Part shown: in pieces, positions 18,804 through 28,141 of the stretch
Layout of the letters: each line of letters opens with the position of its first letter
Position numbering within the stretch: the first letter of the stretch is position 1
DNA from: Mongoliimonas terrestris
Lineage (GTDB): Bacteria; Pseudomonadota; Alphaproteobacteria; Rhizobiales; Pleomorphomonadaceae
DNA: 64,000 nt
Direction of reading: 5' to 3'
Assembly: GCF_001927285.1 (NCBI RefSeq)
Contig: NZ_MSIG01000005.1
Location: 304,600-368,599 of the forward strand
The notes under the pieces: model-generated
The model's database searches: none
What the model was told of the DNA's origin: nothing
Seen by the model: the letters and a program-made list of their open reading frames with translations, nothing else
Program-made: the position numbers and the translations under genes

Positions 18804-21800
18804 ATGAAGTTCGAGAAGCTGCGCATCCGGGGGTTCAAGACCTTCGTGGAGCCGACCGAGTTCCTGATCGAGCCGGGCCTTACCGGTGTGGTTGGGCCGA
18901 ACGGCTGCGGCAAGTCGAACCTCGTGGAAGCCCTCCGCTGGGTGATGGGCGAGAACTCCTACAAGAACATGCGCGCGTCCGGGATGGACGACGTGATCTT
19001 CTCCGGCTCGGCCAAGCGCCCCGCGCGGAACGCCGCCGACGTGACGCTGGTGCTGAGCAACGCCGACCGCACCGCGCCTGCCGCCTTCAACGATGCGGAC
19101 GTGCTGGAGATCTCCCGCCGGATCGAGCGGGAAGAGGGCTCGGTCTACCGCATCAACGGCCGGGACGTGCGGGCGCGCGACGTGCAGCTGCTGTTCGCCG
19201 ACGCCTCTACCGGCGCCCGTTCGCCCGCCATGGTGCGCCAGGGGCAGATCGGCGAGCTGATCGCCGCCAAGCCGACGGCGCGCCGCGCCATCCTGGAAGA
19301 GGCGGCAGGAATTTCCGGCCTGCACTCGCGCCGGAACGAGGCCGAGCAGCGCCTCAGGGCCGCCGAGACCAACCTCACCCGGCTCGAGGACGTGGTGAAG
19401 GAGATCGAGACCCGGCTGGAGAGCCTGCGTCGCCAGGCCCGGCAGGCGGCGCGCTACCGTGGCCTTTCGGCGGACATCCGCAAGCACGAGGCGGTGTCCG
19501 CCTGGCTGCGCTGGACCGAAACGGATGCCGCCGCGATCGCGGCCGAGCAGGCGGTGACGGCCATTCTCGCCGACGCCGCCACCCGGCAGGCCGCCCAGGC
19601 CGAGGCAGCGCGCCTGCAGGCGATCGCCGCCCACCAGCTGCCGGCGCTTCGCGACGACGCCGTACGCGCCGCCGCCGCGCTGCAGCGGCTTAAGGCGGCG
19701 CTGGCGGAGTCCGAGGCGGAGGAGCGGCGCGTGCGCGAGCGGCTGTCCGACCTCGGCCGACGGGCCGGCGAGATCCTGCGCGACCGCGACCGGGAGGCGG
19801 CGCTCGTCGCCGACAACGACGCCCATCTGCAAGCTCTGGTGGACGAGGCGGAAGCGCTGGCTGCGGCCTCCGAGGACGACGCCGCGGAGGCGGAGGTCGC
19901 TGCCGCCCGCTGCGCCGAGGCGGAGGAGGCGGTGACCGCCGTGGAGATGCGCCTTGCCGAGGCGACGCGCGCCCATGCGGACGCGGCCGCGCGGCGCGAC
20001 GCGCTGATCCGCGCCCGGCGGGAGGCGGTGGACCGGCTCGCGCGTCTGGAGCGCGACCTTGAAACGCTCGACCGGGATCTCGCCGGACTGCGCGCCACCC
20101 TCGACGCGGACAGCGGCATCGCCGACGCCAGGCTCGAGGCCGAGATGGCGGCGGAGACGCTGCTGGAGGCGGAGGACGCGGTCGCCGCCGCCGAGGCGGA
20201 GACCGTCGCCGCCGAGGCAGCCGAACGGGCCGCGCGCGGGCCACTCGGCGAGGCGGAGAAGCACCAGAACCGTCTCGACACCGAGGCGAGGACGCTCGCC
20301 AAGGTGCTGAACCTGGAGATCGGGGCCCTGTTTCCGCCGCTCGTCGACCAGCTCACCGCCGCGCCCGGCTACGAGCTCGCCCTCGGGGCGGCGCTCGGCG
20401 ATGACATCGAGGCGTCCATCGACACCGCCGCGCCGGCCCACTGGGCCGACCCGGGCTCGGCCGCGGGAGACCCGGCGTTGCCGGAAGGGGCGGTGCCGCT
20501 GTCGCGCTTCGTGAAGGGGCCGCCGCTGGTGCAGCGCCGTCTGGCGCAGATCGGCGTGGTGGACCGCCGCGAGGGCCCGCGTCTCCGGCTGGCGCTGGCG
20601 CCGGGACAGCGACTGATCAGCCCGGAGGGGGACCTCTGGCGCTGGGACGGCTATGTGGCCGTCGCCGGCGCGCCGACGCCCGCCGCCCAGCGTCTGGCCT
20701 CGCGAAACCGCCTCGCCGAACTCGACGCGCAGCGGGCCGATGCGGCGCGCGTGGCGGCCGACAAGCGGCGCCTGCTCGCCGACGCCCAGGCGACCGCGCG
20801 CGCCACCGCCGAGCGGCTGAAGATGGCACGCGACGGCGCCCGGTTGGCCTCCGGGGCGGTGTCGGAAGCGCGCGACCGGCTGGCCCGGGCCGAGCGGGCG
20901 CTCGCCGACGTGGCGGCCCGGGCGGAGGCGCTGGCCGACCAGCGCCGGCGGCTCGCCGACGACGTGGCGGACGCGCGGGGTCGGGCCGAGGAGGCGGCCG
21001 AGGCCGAGGCGGATCTGCCCGATGCGGACAGCCTGACGGCCGAGGTCCAGGCGGCCCGCATGGCCGCGGCGGAAGCCCGGGTGGCTTTCGCGGAGGCGCG
21101 CTCCGCCGCCGAGGCCCTGGCGCGCGAGCAGGACGGGCGCGCCCGTCGCCTGCGGGCGATCGCGGCGGAACGGCAGGCCTGGTCTGGCCGTGTCGCGAAC
21201 GCGCAGCAGCACCTGGACGACCTCGCGGCGCGGCTCGACGAGGTGGAGGCCGAGCGCGCCGACCTCCTGGATCGGCCCGACGAGATCGCGGCGGCGCGCC
21301 ACCAGCTGCAGCGCACGATCGGCCAGGCGGAAGTCGCGGCCCGGACGGCGGCCGACCGGCTGGCGTCGGGCGAGGCGGAGGAAGCGGAGGCGAGCCGCCG
21401 GGCGTCGGACGCGCTGAAGGCCCTCTCCGACAGCCGGGAGGGGAGGGCGCGGGCGGAGGAGCGGTTCGAAGCCCTGAAGACCCGCCGCGCCGAGCTGGCG
21501 GCGGACATCCGCGACCGGTTCGAGTGCCCGCCCTTCGCCCTTCGCAAGCTGGCCGAGATCGACGGCGACGGACCGCCGCCCGACATGGCCGCCGTCGAGG
21601 CGCGCCTGGACCGGCTTCGCCAGGAGCGCGATCGGCTCGGCGGCGTGAACCTCCAGGCCGAGGAGGAGGCCGCCGAGGTGGAGGCGCGGCTCGACACGCT
21701 GGTGCACGAGCGGGAGGACGTGATCGAGGCGATCCGCCGGCTGCGGCAGGGCATCCAGAGCCTCAACAAGGAAGCGCGCGAGCGGCTGATGGCCGCCTTC

Positions 21801-22262
21801 GACGTGGTCAACGGCCATTTCCAGCGCCTATTCGGACATCTGTTCGGTGGTGGCGACGCCAGCCTGAAGCTGGTCGACAGCGACGATCCGCTGGACGCCG
21901 GGCTGGAGATCTTCGCCCGCCCGCCGGGCAAGAAGCCCTCCACCATGACGCTTCTCTCCGGCGGCGAGCAGGCGCTGACGGCGCTCGCGCTCATCTTCGC
22001 GGTCTTTCTCACCAATCCGGCGCCGATCTGCGTGCTCGACGAGGTGGACGCGCCGCTCGACGACGCCAACGTGGAGCGCTACTGCGACCTCCTGGACGAG
22101 ATGGCGCGGACCACCGACACGCGCTTCGTGGTGATCACCCACAACCCCATCACCATGGCGCGCATGAACCGCCTGTTCGGCGTCACCATGGTGGAGCGCG
22201 GCGTCTCGCAGCTGGTCTCGGTGGATCTGGAAGCCGCCGAAGCGTTCCGGGAGGTCGGCTGA
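18804..22262 (+). CDS. smc: Chromosome segregation ATPase SMC
   Basis: 1152 residues. Walker A GPNGCGKSN lies at 31-39. Two long Ala/Glu/Arg-rich coiled coils (about 170-490 and 650-930) flank a hinge domain around residues 500-640. The C-terminal head carries the signature LLSGGEQAL and the Walker B VLDEVDAPLDDANV. SMC with ScpA and ScpB compacts and segregates the chromosome; scpA and scpB are not nearby. The ATG at 18804 gives the canonical start MKFEKLRIRGFKTFVEP. The coiled coils produce a very long antisense open frame that is not a gene. The coiled-coil sequence is heavily biased to Ala and Arg because of GC content. Confidence 0.95.
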   Translation: MKFEKLRIRGFKTFVEPTEFLIEPGLTGVVGPNGCGKSNLVEALRWVMGENSYKNMRASGMDDVIFSGSAKRPARNAADVTLVLSNADRTAPAAFNDADVLEISRRIEREEGSVYRINGRDVRARDVQLLFADASTGARSPAMVRQGQIGELIAAKPTARRAILEEAAGISGLHSRRNEAEQRLRAAETNLTRLEDVVKEIETRLESLRRQARQAARYRGLSADIRKHEAVSAWLRWTETDAAAIAAEQAVTAILADAATRQAAQAEAARLQAIAAHQLPALRDDAVRAAAALQRLKAALAESEAEERRVRERLSDLGRRAGEILRDRDREAALVADNDAHLQALVDEAEALAAASEDDAAEAEVAAARCAEAEEAVTAVEMRLAEATRAHADAAARRDALIRARREAVDRLARLERDLETLDRDLAGLRATLDADSGIADARLEAEMAAETLLEAEDAVAAAEAETVAAEAAERAARGPLGEAEKHQNRLDTEARTLAKVLNLEIGALFPPLVDQLTAAPGYELALGAALGDDIEASIDTAAPAHWADPGSAAGDPALPEGAVPLSRFVKGPPLVQRRLAQIGVVDRREGPRLRLALAPGQRLISPEGDLWRWDGYVAVAGAPTPAAQRLASRNRLAELDAQRADAARVAADKRRLLADAQATARATAERLKMARDGARLASGAVSEARDRLARAERALADVAARAEALADQRRRLADDVADARGRAEEAAEAEADLPDADSLTAEVQAARMAAAEARVAFAEARSAAEALAREQDGRARRLRAIAAERQAWSGRVANAQQHLDDLAARLDEVEAERADLLDRPDEIAAARHQLQRTIGQAEVAARTAADRLASGEAEEAEASRRASDALKALSDSREGRARAEERFEALKTRRAELAADIRDRFECPPFALRKLAEIDGDGPPPDMAAVEARLDRLRQERDRLGGVNLQAEEEAAEVEARLDTLVHEREDVIEAIRRLRQGIQSLNKEARERLMAAFDVVNGHFQRLFGHLFGGGDASLKLVDSDDPLDAGLEIFARPPGKKPSTMTLLSGGEQALTALALIFAVFLTNPAPICVLDEVDAPLDDANVERYCDLLDEMARTTDTRFVVITHNPITMARMNRLFGVTMVERGVSQLVSVDLEAAEAFREVG

Positions 22263-22428
22263 AGCCGGCGGGAAGAGGCTTCACCCGAGGCCTCACGACG
22301 ACTTCCGGCTTAAGCCCGGGCACCTAAATCGATATGACCCGCAAAGCGCTGCGTCAAACGGTGCAGTGACCCGGAATGCCTGCCAATTCACCTTTCGTTG
22401 CAACAACTTAAGGCCTGTTGGCGCGTTC

Positions 22429-22457
22429 TTGACAGGAAAATGGGCCGTGACTATGGT
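22429..22457 (+). promoter_or_regulatory. Sigma70-type promoter of the F0 ATP synthase operon
   Basis: TTGACA (22429-22434), a 17-base spacer, TATGGT (22452-22457), about 120 bases upstream of atpI. The rest of the 314-base gap after smc shows no gene and no clear smc terminator. Confidence 0.75.
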
Positions 22458-22576
22458 GCGCGCGACTTTCGGGGTGCCCCCCAAATCCCAGGATTTCAGG
22501 GCGTTTCGAGTTCGCCTGGCCGTTCTGTCATAGGGCTCGATGCCCGCGATGGGGCGCTGACGACGAGCGAGGACGC

Positions 22577-22951
22577 ATGGTCATGGGAAGCGACGGGGCA
22601 CCTGAGGGCGACCGGATCGACGCGCGGCTGAAAGAGCTCAAGGACAGGCTCGAAGCGGAGCGCCGTCGGGACGCGGAACGGCGCGGCAGCGGGCGGAGCG
22701 ACAACTCCGGCATGGGGCAGGCGCTGAAACTGGGGTCGGAGTTCGTGGCCGGTGTCCTTGTGGGCGCGGGTCTCGGATATGCGATCGACTACTATGTGGG
22801 CACGTCCCCGTGGGGTCTGATCGTGTTTCTCCTCCTCGGCTTCGCGGCGGGACTCCTCAACGTTTTGAGGGCGGCGGGCATGGTCGCGGAACCGGATCCA
22901 CACCGGTTCAAGCGGCCGCCGGAACCACCCCGAGACGATAAGGACACTTGA
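22577..22951 (+). CDS. atpI: F0F1 ATP synthase accessory protein AtpI
   Basis: 124 residues: an N-terminal charged helix (about residues 12-45), two membrane helices (about 53-72 and 78-98, including [15 protein letters not shown] between them), then a short polar tail. This is the AtpI layout, and the position at the head of the F0 operon supports it. AtpI is thought to help assemble the c-ring or carry Mg2+. A second in-frame ATG six bases downstream is an equally possible start. The gene is followed by atpB after about 100 bases. Confidence 0.88.
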   Translation: MVMGSDGAPEGDRIDARLKELKDRLEAERRRDAERRGSGRSDNSGMGQALKLGSEFVAGVLVGAGLGYAIDYYVGTSPWGLIVFLLLGFAAGLLNVLRAAGMVAEPDPHRFKRPPEPPRDDKDT

Positions 22952-23049
22952 GAATCGGCGGTGCATGGGCGACACGTCGCCTCGCTCGCCGATCGGTCGA
23001 GACAGACTTTACGAGCTTGAAGCGCGCTTCGAAGCGGAGGGGACCCCGA

Positions 23050-23799
23050 GTGGCGAACGATCCGATCCATCAGTTCCAGATCTCGAAGATCCTCGACATC
23101 TCCATCGGCGGCCTCGATTTCTCGTTCACCAACTCCTCGCTCTTCATGGTCGCCACCGTGGCGGCGGCCAGCGGTTTCCTCGCCTGGGCGACCTCCACCC
23201 GCTCCATGGTGCCGGGCCGCGCCCAGACGGTGGCCGAACTCTCCTACGAGTTCGTCGCCAACACGCTGCGCTCGTCGGCCGGCACGGAGGGTATGCGTTT
23301 CTTCCCGCTGGTGTTCTCGCTGTTCATGTTCGTCCTGGTGGCGAACCTCTTCGGCATGATCCCCTTCTTCTTCACGGTGACGAGCCACATCATCGTGACC
23401 TTCGCGCTCGCCATGCTGGTGATCGGCACGGTTACGGTATACGGCTTCATGCGCCACGGGTGGCACTTCCTCGGCCTCTTCGTGCCGCACGGGGTGCCTG
23501 CGGCGGTGGTGCCGCTGGTGTCGGCGATCGAGGTGATCTCGTTCCTCTCCCGGCCGATCAGCCTCTCGGTTCGTCTCTTCGCCAACATGCTGGCCGGCCA
23601 CATCACCCTCAAGGTGTTCTCCGGCTTCGTGGCGACGCTGACCGGCCTCGGCGCGCTCGGCATCTTCGGCGCGATCCTGCCGCTCGCCATGACGGTGGCG
23701 CTGACCGCCCTCGAATTCCTGGTGGCTTTCCTCCAGGCCTACGTCTTCACGATCCTGACCTGCATGTATCTCAACGACGCCCTTCATCCGGGCCATTGA
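23050..23799 (+). CDS. atpB: ATP synthase F0 subunit a
   Basis: 249 residues starting at a GTG with GGAGGGG nine bases upstream; this gives the usual N-terminus [10 protein letters not shown]. Five to six membrane helices are visible. The essential Arg lies in the penultimate helix segment [18 protein letters not shown], and the last helix carries the conserved [14 protein letters not shown] with Glu and Gln. Subunit a provides the proton half-channels next to the c-ring. It is followed 72 bases later by atpE. The F1 genes are not in this window, the usual split arrangement in alphaproteobacteria. Confidence 0.95.
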   Translation: MANDPIHQFQISKILDISIGGLDFSFTNSSLFMVATVAAASGFLAWATSTRSMVPGRAQTVAELSYEFVANTLRSSAGTEGMRFFPLVFSLFMFVLVANLFGMIPFFFTVTSHIIVTFALAMLVIGTVTVYGFMRHGWHFLGLFVPHGVPAAVVPLVSAIEVISFLSRPISLSVRLFANMLAGHITLKVFSGFVATLTGLGALGIFGAILPLAMTVALTALEFLVAFLQAYVFTILTCMYLNDALHPGH

Positions 23800-23871
23800 G
23801 ACCGGGATCGACGAAGCTCATCGGCAAGACTGATCCAAGTTCCGATAGATAAATTCCAAAGGAGCATCACG

Positions 23872-24099
23872 ATGGAAGCTGAAGCTGCGAAGTACCTCGG
23901 CGCTGGTATCGCCACCCTCGGCATGGCGGGCGCCGCCCTCGGCCTCGGCAACATCTTCGGCAACTTCCTGTCGGGCGCCCTGCGCAACCCGTCGGCTGCC
24001 GATGGCCAGTTCGGCCGCCTCATCCTCGGCTTCGCCGTGACGGAAGCGCTCGGCATCTTCTCGCTGCTGATCGCGCTTCTGCTGCTGTTCGCCGTCTGA
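23872..24099 (+). CDS. atpE: ATP synthase F0 subunit c
   Basis: 75 residues forming a two-helix hairpin. The Gly/Ala-rich first helix ([18 protein letters not shown]), the polar loop with ALRNPSA, and the second helix with the proton-carrying Glu58 ([11 protein letters not shown]) are all present. It forms the c-ring rotor. An AAAGGAG Shine-Dalgarno lies just upstream. Two stable hairpins follow in the gap to the b' gene, which may protect or process the mRNA of this highly needed subunit. Confidence 0.96.
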   Translation: MEAEAAKYLGAGIATLGMAGAALGLGNIFGNFLSGALRNPSAADGQFGRLILGFAVTEALGIFSLLIALLLLFAV

Positions 24100-24115
24100 T
24101 TTCAGACGGTCGGCG

Positions 24116-24224
24116 TCCGGGGCGGTCCCGCCCCGGATGTCCCTAGCAGCGCCGAACGACGGCGTCGCGCCGCCCCATCGGGTGGCCGATCCGCCTACCC
24201 GACACCCCGCCCGTTGCGGGGTGT
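24116..24224 (+). other. Two hairpins between atpE and atpG
   Basis: TCCGGGGCGG / CCGCCCCGGA (24116-24125 and 24128-24137) and ACACCCCGC / GCGGGGTGT (24202-24210 and 24216-24224). Neither has a T-run, so they look like mRNA-processing or partial-attenuation structures rather than full terminators. Confidence 0.6.
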
Positions 24225-24292
24225 TCGTTCGGTAGACCGAGGAACACGCTCGCCCGTCGCCGTCGACGGTGATCGAGGAGCCGGAGCAGTCG

Positions 24293-24931
24293 ATGACCCT
24301 GTTCATCACCCCCGCCTTCGCCCAGACGCAGGCCCCTGGTGCGCCGGAAGCCGGTATCAGCGTGCCGCCGGTGGCGCCGGAATCGCCCGAACTCGGCGAC
24401 ACCCACTCGGAAGTGGGGCACGCGGCCGAGGCGGAGCACGGCGGCGCCTTCCCGCCGTTCGACCCGACGTATTTCGGATCACAGCTCCTTTGGCTGGCGA
24501 TCACCTTCGGCTTCTTCTACTGGATCCTCTCCACCAAGCTGCTGCCGCGTCTCGGCGGCATCCTGGAGGTCCGCCAGGACCGGATCGGGGCCGACCTCAA
24601 GGAAGCCGAGCGCAGCCGGGCCGAGACCGACGCCGCCATCGCGGCCTACGAGCAGGCTCTCGCCGAGGCCAAGCAGAAGGCGGGCGTGATCGCGGCCGAG
24701 ACCCGCGCGACGCTCACCGCCGACCTCGACAGCCGTCGCAAGGCGATCGAAGCCGACCTGTCGGCGCGTGTGGTGGAGGCCGAGGGCCGCATCTCGGCCA
24801 TCAAGGCCCAGGCGCTCGCCGAGGTGGACGCCATCGCGACCGAGACCACCGAGGCCATCGTGGCGACGCTCATCGGCGACAGCTCGCAGGCGGAAGCCGC
24901 CGCCGCCGTCGCGTCCGTGCAGAAGGGCTGA
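24293..24931 (+). CDS. atpG: ATP synthase F0 subunit b'
   Basis: 212 residues from the ATG at 24293. An N-terminal Pro/Glu-rich extension of about 50 residues precedes a single membrane helix (about 63-82, SQLLWLAITFGFFYWILS). A long Ala/Glu-rich helix follows and pairs with subunit b in the peripheral stalk. The extension is longer than in most b' subunits, and its first residues (LFITPAFAQ) resemble a weak signal sequence, as in some alphaproteobacterial b' proteins. It is named b' because it precedes a second b-type gene seven bases downstream. Confidence 0.9.
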   Translation: MTLFITPAFAQTQAPGAPEAGISVPPVAPESPELGDTHSEVGHAAEAEHGGAFPPFDPTYFGSQLLWLAITFGFFYWILSTKLLPRLGGILEVRQDRIGADLKEAERSRAETDAAIAAYEQALAEAKQKAGVIAAETRATLTADLDSRRKAIEADLSARVVEAEGRISAIKAQALAEVDAIATETTEAIVATLIGDSSQAEAAAAVASVQKG

Positions 24932-24938
24932 GGGCACC

Positions 24939-25421
24939 ATGTTCGACGCAACCATTTGGGCCTTCGTCGGTCTCATCCTCTTCTTCGTGCTGATCGGCGC
25001 CCTTGGCGTGTTCCGCACCATCGGCACCCTGCTGGACAAGCGCGGCGCCGCCATCGCCAACGAACTGGACGAGGCACGCCGCCTGCGCGAGCAGGCCGCT
25101 GCGCTCCTCGTGGAGTACCAGGGCAAGCGCGCCGCGGCCGAAAAGGAAGCGGCCGAGATCGTGGACAACGCCAAGGCCGAGGCCGACCGCCTCGCCGCCG
25201 ACGCCGAAGCCTCGCTGAAGGACATGGTGGAGCGCCGCACCCGCGCCACCGAAACCAAGATCGCCCAGGCGGAAGCCCAGGCGCTTGCCGAGGTCCGGGC
25301 GCTCGCGGCCGACGTGGCGGTCCGCGCCGCCACCCAGATCCTCGGCACCCGCGTGACCGGCGACGTCGCCGCGACCCTGGTCTCGCGCGGCATCGCCGAC
25401 GTGAAGGCACGCTTGAACTGA
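24939..25421 (+). CDS. atpF: ATP synthase F0 subunit b
   Basis: 160 residues: one N-terminal membrane helix (about residues 5-25, TIWAFVGLILFFVLIGALGVF) followed by a continuous charged helix, the classic b subunit that holds the stator together with b'. The start ATG at 24939 lies seven bases after the b' stop with AGGGCACC upstream. It is the last gene of atpI-B-E-G-F; a strong terminator follows 58 bases later. Confidence 0.93.
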   Translation: MFDATIWAFVGLILFFVLIGALGVFRTIGTLLDKRGAAIANELDEARRLREQAAALLVEYQGKRAAAEKEAAEIVDNAKAEADRLAADAEASLKDMVERRTRATETKIAQAEAQALAEVRALAADVAVRAATQILGTRVTGDVAATLVSRGIADVKARLN

Positions 25422-25479
25422 GGGTGCGCAGGTTTGGGTACGAGAGGCGGCTGATTGGCCGCAACGCGTGATCCGCAAG

Positions 25480-25509
25480 AAGCCCGGTGCGAACGCGCCG
25501 GGCTTTTTT
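25480..25509 (+). terminator. Rho-independent terminator of the F0 operon
   Basis: AAGCCCGG (25480-25487) pairs with CCGGGCTT (25498-25505), followed by TTTTTT. Confidence 0.9.
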
Positions 25510-25553
25510 GGTTTCGGGCAGGGGGCTGGATTGCTTGCTGCATCCTGTCCTTT

Positions 25554-26260
25554 CCTCGTCATGATCCGGTTCGTCCGGACCAGCCACGCCTTGGGCCGCC
25601 TTGAAAGCGTGGGTGGTCCGCCTGCGCGGACCATGACGAGCGAAACGAGTGGAACTGGCGGGTAGGGAACGTGGTGGTCGGCGCCGGAGGAGTGCCTTTG
25701 CCGCCCTTCCTCGTCATGGCCCGGTTCATCCGGACCAGCCACGCTTTACGCCGGCTTGAAAGCGCGAGTGGTCCGCCTGCGCGGACCTTGACGAGCGAAA
25801 CGAGTGGGCTGGCGGGGAGGGAACGTGGTGGTCGGTGCCGGAGGAGTGCCGTTGCCGCCATTCCTCGTCATGGTCCGGTTCAGCCGGCACAGCCACGCTT
25901 TGCGCCGGCTTGAAAGCGTGGGTGGTCCGCCTACGCGGACCATGACGAGCGAGACGAGTGGGGCTGGCGGGGAGGGAACGTGGTGGTCGGTGCCGGGGTG
26001 GTGCCGTTGCCGCCCTTCCTCGTCATGGTCCGGTTCAGCCGGCACAGCCACGCTTTGCGCCGGCTTGAAAGCGTGGGTGGTCCGCCTACGCGGACCATGA
26101 CGAGCGAGGCGGGAGACGGGGCGGTGAATGGCACTTTGACGCGGGGGCTCATCGTCATCGATCGACCTCCACGATCGTCATGGTCCGGTTCATCCGGACC
26201 AGCCACGCATACTGCCTAGCTGGGTGCCTGAGCACTGTGTGAGTGGTTCGCCAGTACGGA
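25554..26260. repeat. Tandem array of a 155-bp repeat with inverted-repeat core
   Basis: Copies begin with CCTCGTCATG or a close variant at 25554, 25709, 25863, 26018 and, degenerate, 26173: spacings of 155, 154, 155 and 155. Each unit has a core of about 86 bases bounded by the inverted repeat CTCGTCATGGTCCG / CGGACCATGACGAG, and a linker of about 70 bases. Copies 3 and 4 are nearly identical, while copy 5 has lost most of its right half. Short open frames across the array are by-products of the repeat. A related single element sits at 33853-33953. Confidence 0.9.
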
Positions 26261-26745
26261 CGATGGCGAGCGCTTTGACTGGCGGTCGGGGGACGGGTGG
26301 GGGGGTACGGGTGGCGCCTGTTGCTCCCGTCCGCAGCCGACGGAACCCACCGAGCGCGCCTGTCAGAGGCGCGGCTAAATCCCGCACCGCAAAGACCGGT
26401 TAGTGCGCGACCGCCGATTTCACCTGCTGGTCCAACAGATTGCACGACTCGCACAGGGCGTTGAAAACGCATTGGTATCACCTCCGCTTCGGCCGAAGGT
26501 GACTTCGGCACAGACCGAGACGGCGGACCCTGATGGGAATGGGGGCGGCGCGTTTATCGAGCCCGCCTATCGGGTCATCGTCGCCTGCGACAGACAGCCA
26601 CCTCGTTTGGTTTCCACTCCGAACTAAAACAAGGGCACGGGGTCGAGGTGGCGAGGGCAGTGCCGATACGGCGGGTTCATGTCACCTTTCAGAGCCGGCG
26701 GACAGGACGGGATTGTCCGCATGGCCGAACGCCCGAGGAGGCCGT
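26261..26745. other. Leader region upstream of cydA
   Basis: About 480 bases between the repeat array and cydA with no supported gene. It probably holds the cydAB promoter, but no clear -35/-10 pair or FNR-type box (TTGAT-N4-ATCAA) was found. Confidence 0.35.
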
Positions 26746-28140
26746 ATGGAACTCGATCCACTGATCCTGGCGCGCATCCAGTTCGCCTTCACCATCTCCT
26801 TCCACATTATCTTTCCGGCCTTCACGATCGGCCTTTCGGCCTGGATCGCGACCCTGCTCGGCATGAGCCTTTGGACCGGCAACGTCCGCTACAAGGACCT
26901 CGCCCAGTTCTGGACAAAGATCTTCGCCGTGTCCTTTGCCATGGGCGTCGTCTCCGGCATCGTGCTCACCTACCAGTTCGGCACGAACTGGAGCGAGTTC
27001 AGCCTGGCGGTCGGCAACGTGATCGGCCCGCTGATCGGGTTCGAGGTGCTCACCGCCTTCTTCCTGGAGGCGTCCTTCCTCGGGATCATGCTGTTCGGCC
27101 GCGATCGGGTGTCGCCGGCGATGCACTTCACGGCGGCGGTGCTGGTGGCGGTCGGCACGGCCATCTCGGCCTTCTGGATCCTGTCGGCGAACTCCTGGAT
27201 GCAGTTCCCGGCGGGCCACGAGGTCCGCGACGGCATCGCCTACCCGGTCGACTGGTGGCAGGTGATCTTCTCGCCGACGTTCGGCTGGCGGATGGTGCAC
27301 ATGCTGACCGCTGCCTACATCACCACCGGCTTCGTGGTGCTCGCCGTCGGCGCCCGCTTCTGGCTGAAGGGCAAGCATCTGCCGGAAGCCGAGACCATGA
27401 TGAAGATGGCGCTCGGCATTCTCGTCGTGCTCACACCCGTGCAGGCGGTGATCGGCGACTTCCACGGCCTCAACACCTTGGAGCACCAGCCCGCCAAGAT
27501 CGCCGCCATGGAGGCGCACTGGGACGGCACCCATCCGGCCGCGCTCGTGCTCTTTGCCATTCCGGATGTGGTCGCCGAGGTGAATCGCTTCGAGATCGCC
27601 ATCCCGAAGCTCGGCAGCCTGATCCTCACGCACGATCTCAACGGTACCTTTCCGGGCCTGAAGCAGTTCGCGCCCGAGGACCGGCCGCCCGTGCTGCCCG
27701 TCTTCATTTCCTTCCGGGTGATGGTGGGCATCGGCCTCCTGATGATCCTCCTCTCCGGCCTCGGCGCCTTCGCCTGGTGGCGCGGCAAGCTGTTTCGGCC
27801 GAACCTTCTGATGCAGGTGTTCGCCAACACCTGGCCGCTCGGCTTCATCGCCGTGCTGGCCGGCTGGATCACCACGGAGATCGGCCGGCAGCCCTGGGTG
27901 GCCACCGGCCTGATGCGCACAGAGGACGCACTGTCGCCCGTCGGCGCCGCCACGGTGCTGACCTCGCTCATCCTCTTCGTGCTCGTCTACGCGGTGATCT
28001 TCGTGTCCGGCGGCTACTACATCAACCGACTGCTGGAAAAGGGTCCCGTCCGGCATGTGCCGAAGGAGCCCCTGCGTCCCACCCGTCCCATGGCGGCGGC
28101 GCAGGATTCCGGCCGCATCGCCCTCAGCGCGGGAGAGTGA
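26746..28140 (+). CDS. cydA: Cytochrome bd-type quinol oxidase subunit I (CIO-like, short Q-loop)
   Basis: 464 residues from the ATG at 26746, preceded by GAGGAGG. About nine membrane helices are visible. Heme ligand His20 lies in FTISFHIIFPAF, and the conserved GRDRVSPAMH and GDFHGLNTLEHQPAKIAAMEAHW quinol-site motif is present. The Q-loop after that motif is short (ending near DRPPVLPVFISFRVM), as in cyanide-insensitive oxidases (CioA) rather than E. coli CydA. It oxidises quinol and reduces oxygen to water without pumping protons. It forms an operon with cydB one base downstream. The assembly genes cydDC and the small subunit cydX are not present here. Confidence 0.92.
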   Translation: MELDPLILARIQFAFTISFHIIFPAFTIGLSAWIATLLGMSLWTGNVRYKDLAQFWTKIFAVSFAMGVVSGIVLTYQFGTNWSEFSLAVGNVIGPLIGFEVLTAFFLEASFLGIMLFGRDRVSPAMHFTAAVLVAVGTAISAFWILSANSWMQFPAGHEVRDGIAYPVDWWQVIFSPTFGWRMVHMLTAAYITTGFVVLAVGARFWLKGKHLPEAETMMKMALGILVVLTPVQAVIGDFHGLNTLEHQPAKIAAMEAHWDGTHPAALVLFAIPDVVAEVNRFEIAIPKLGSLILTHDLNGTFPGLKQFAPEDRPPVLPVFISFRVMVGIGLLMILLSGLGAFAWWRGKLFRPNLLMQVFANTWPLGFIAVLAGWITTEIGRQPWVATGLMRTEDALSPVGAATVLTSLILFVLVYAVIFVSGGYYINRLLEKGPVRHVPKEPLRPTRPMAAAQDSGRIALSAGE

Positions 28141-28141
28141 C

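Noticed and set aside
18558..21818. Long minus-strand open frame (1086 codons) opposite smc and the DsbA-like gene
   Set aside because: It is a shadow of the smc coding frame; composition is dominated by Arg, Gly and Leu and no domain is visible.
25554..26260. CRISPR array
   Set aside because: The repeats are 155 bases long with near-identical content throughout, not short repeats with unique spacers, and no cas genes are present.
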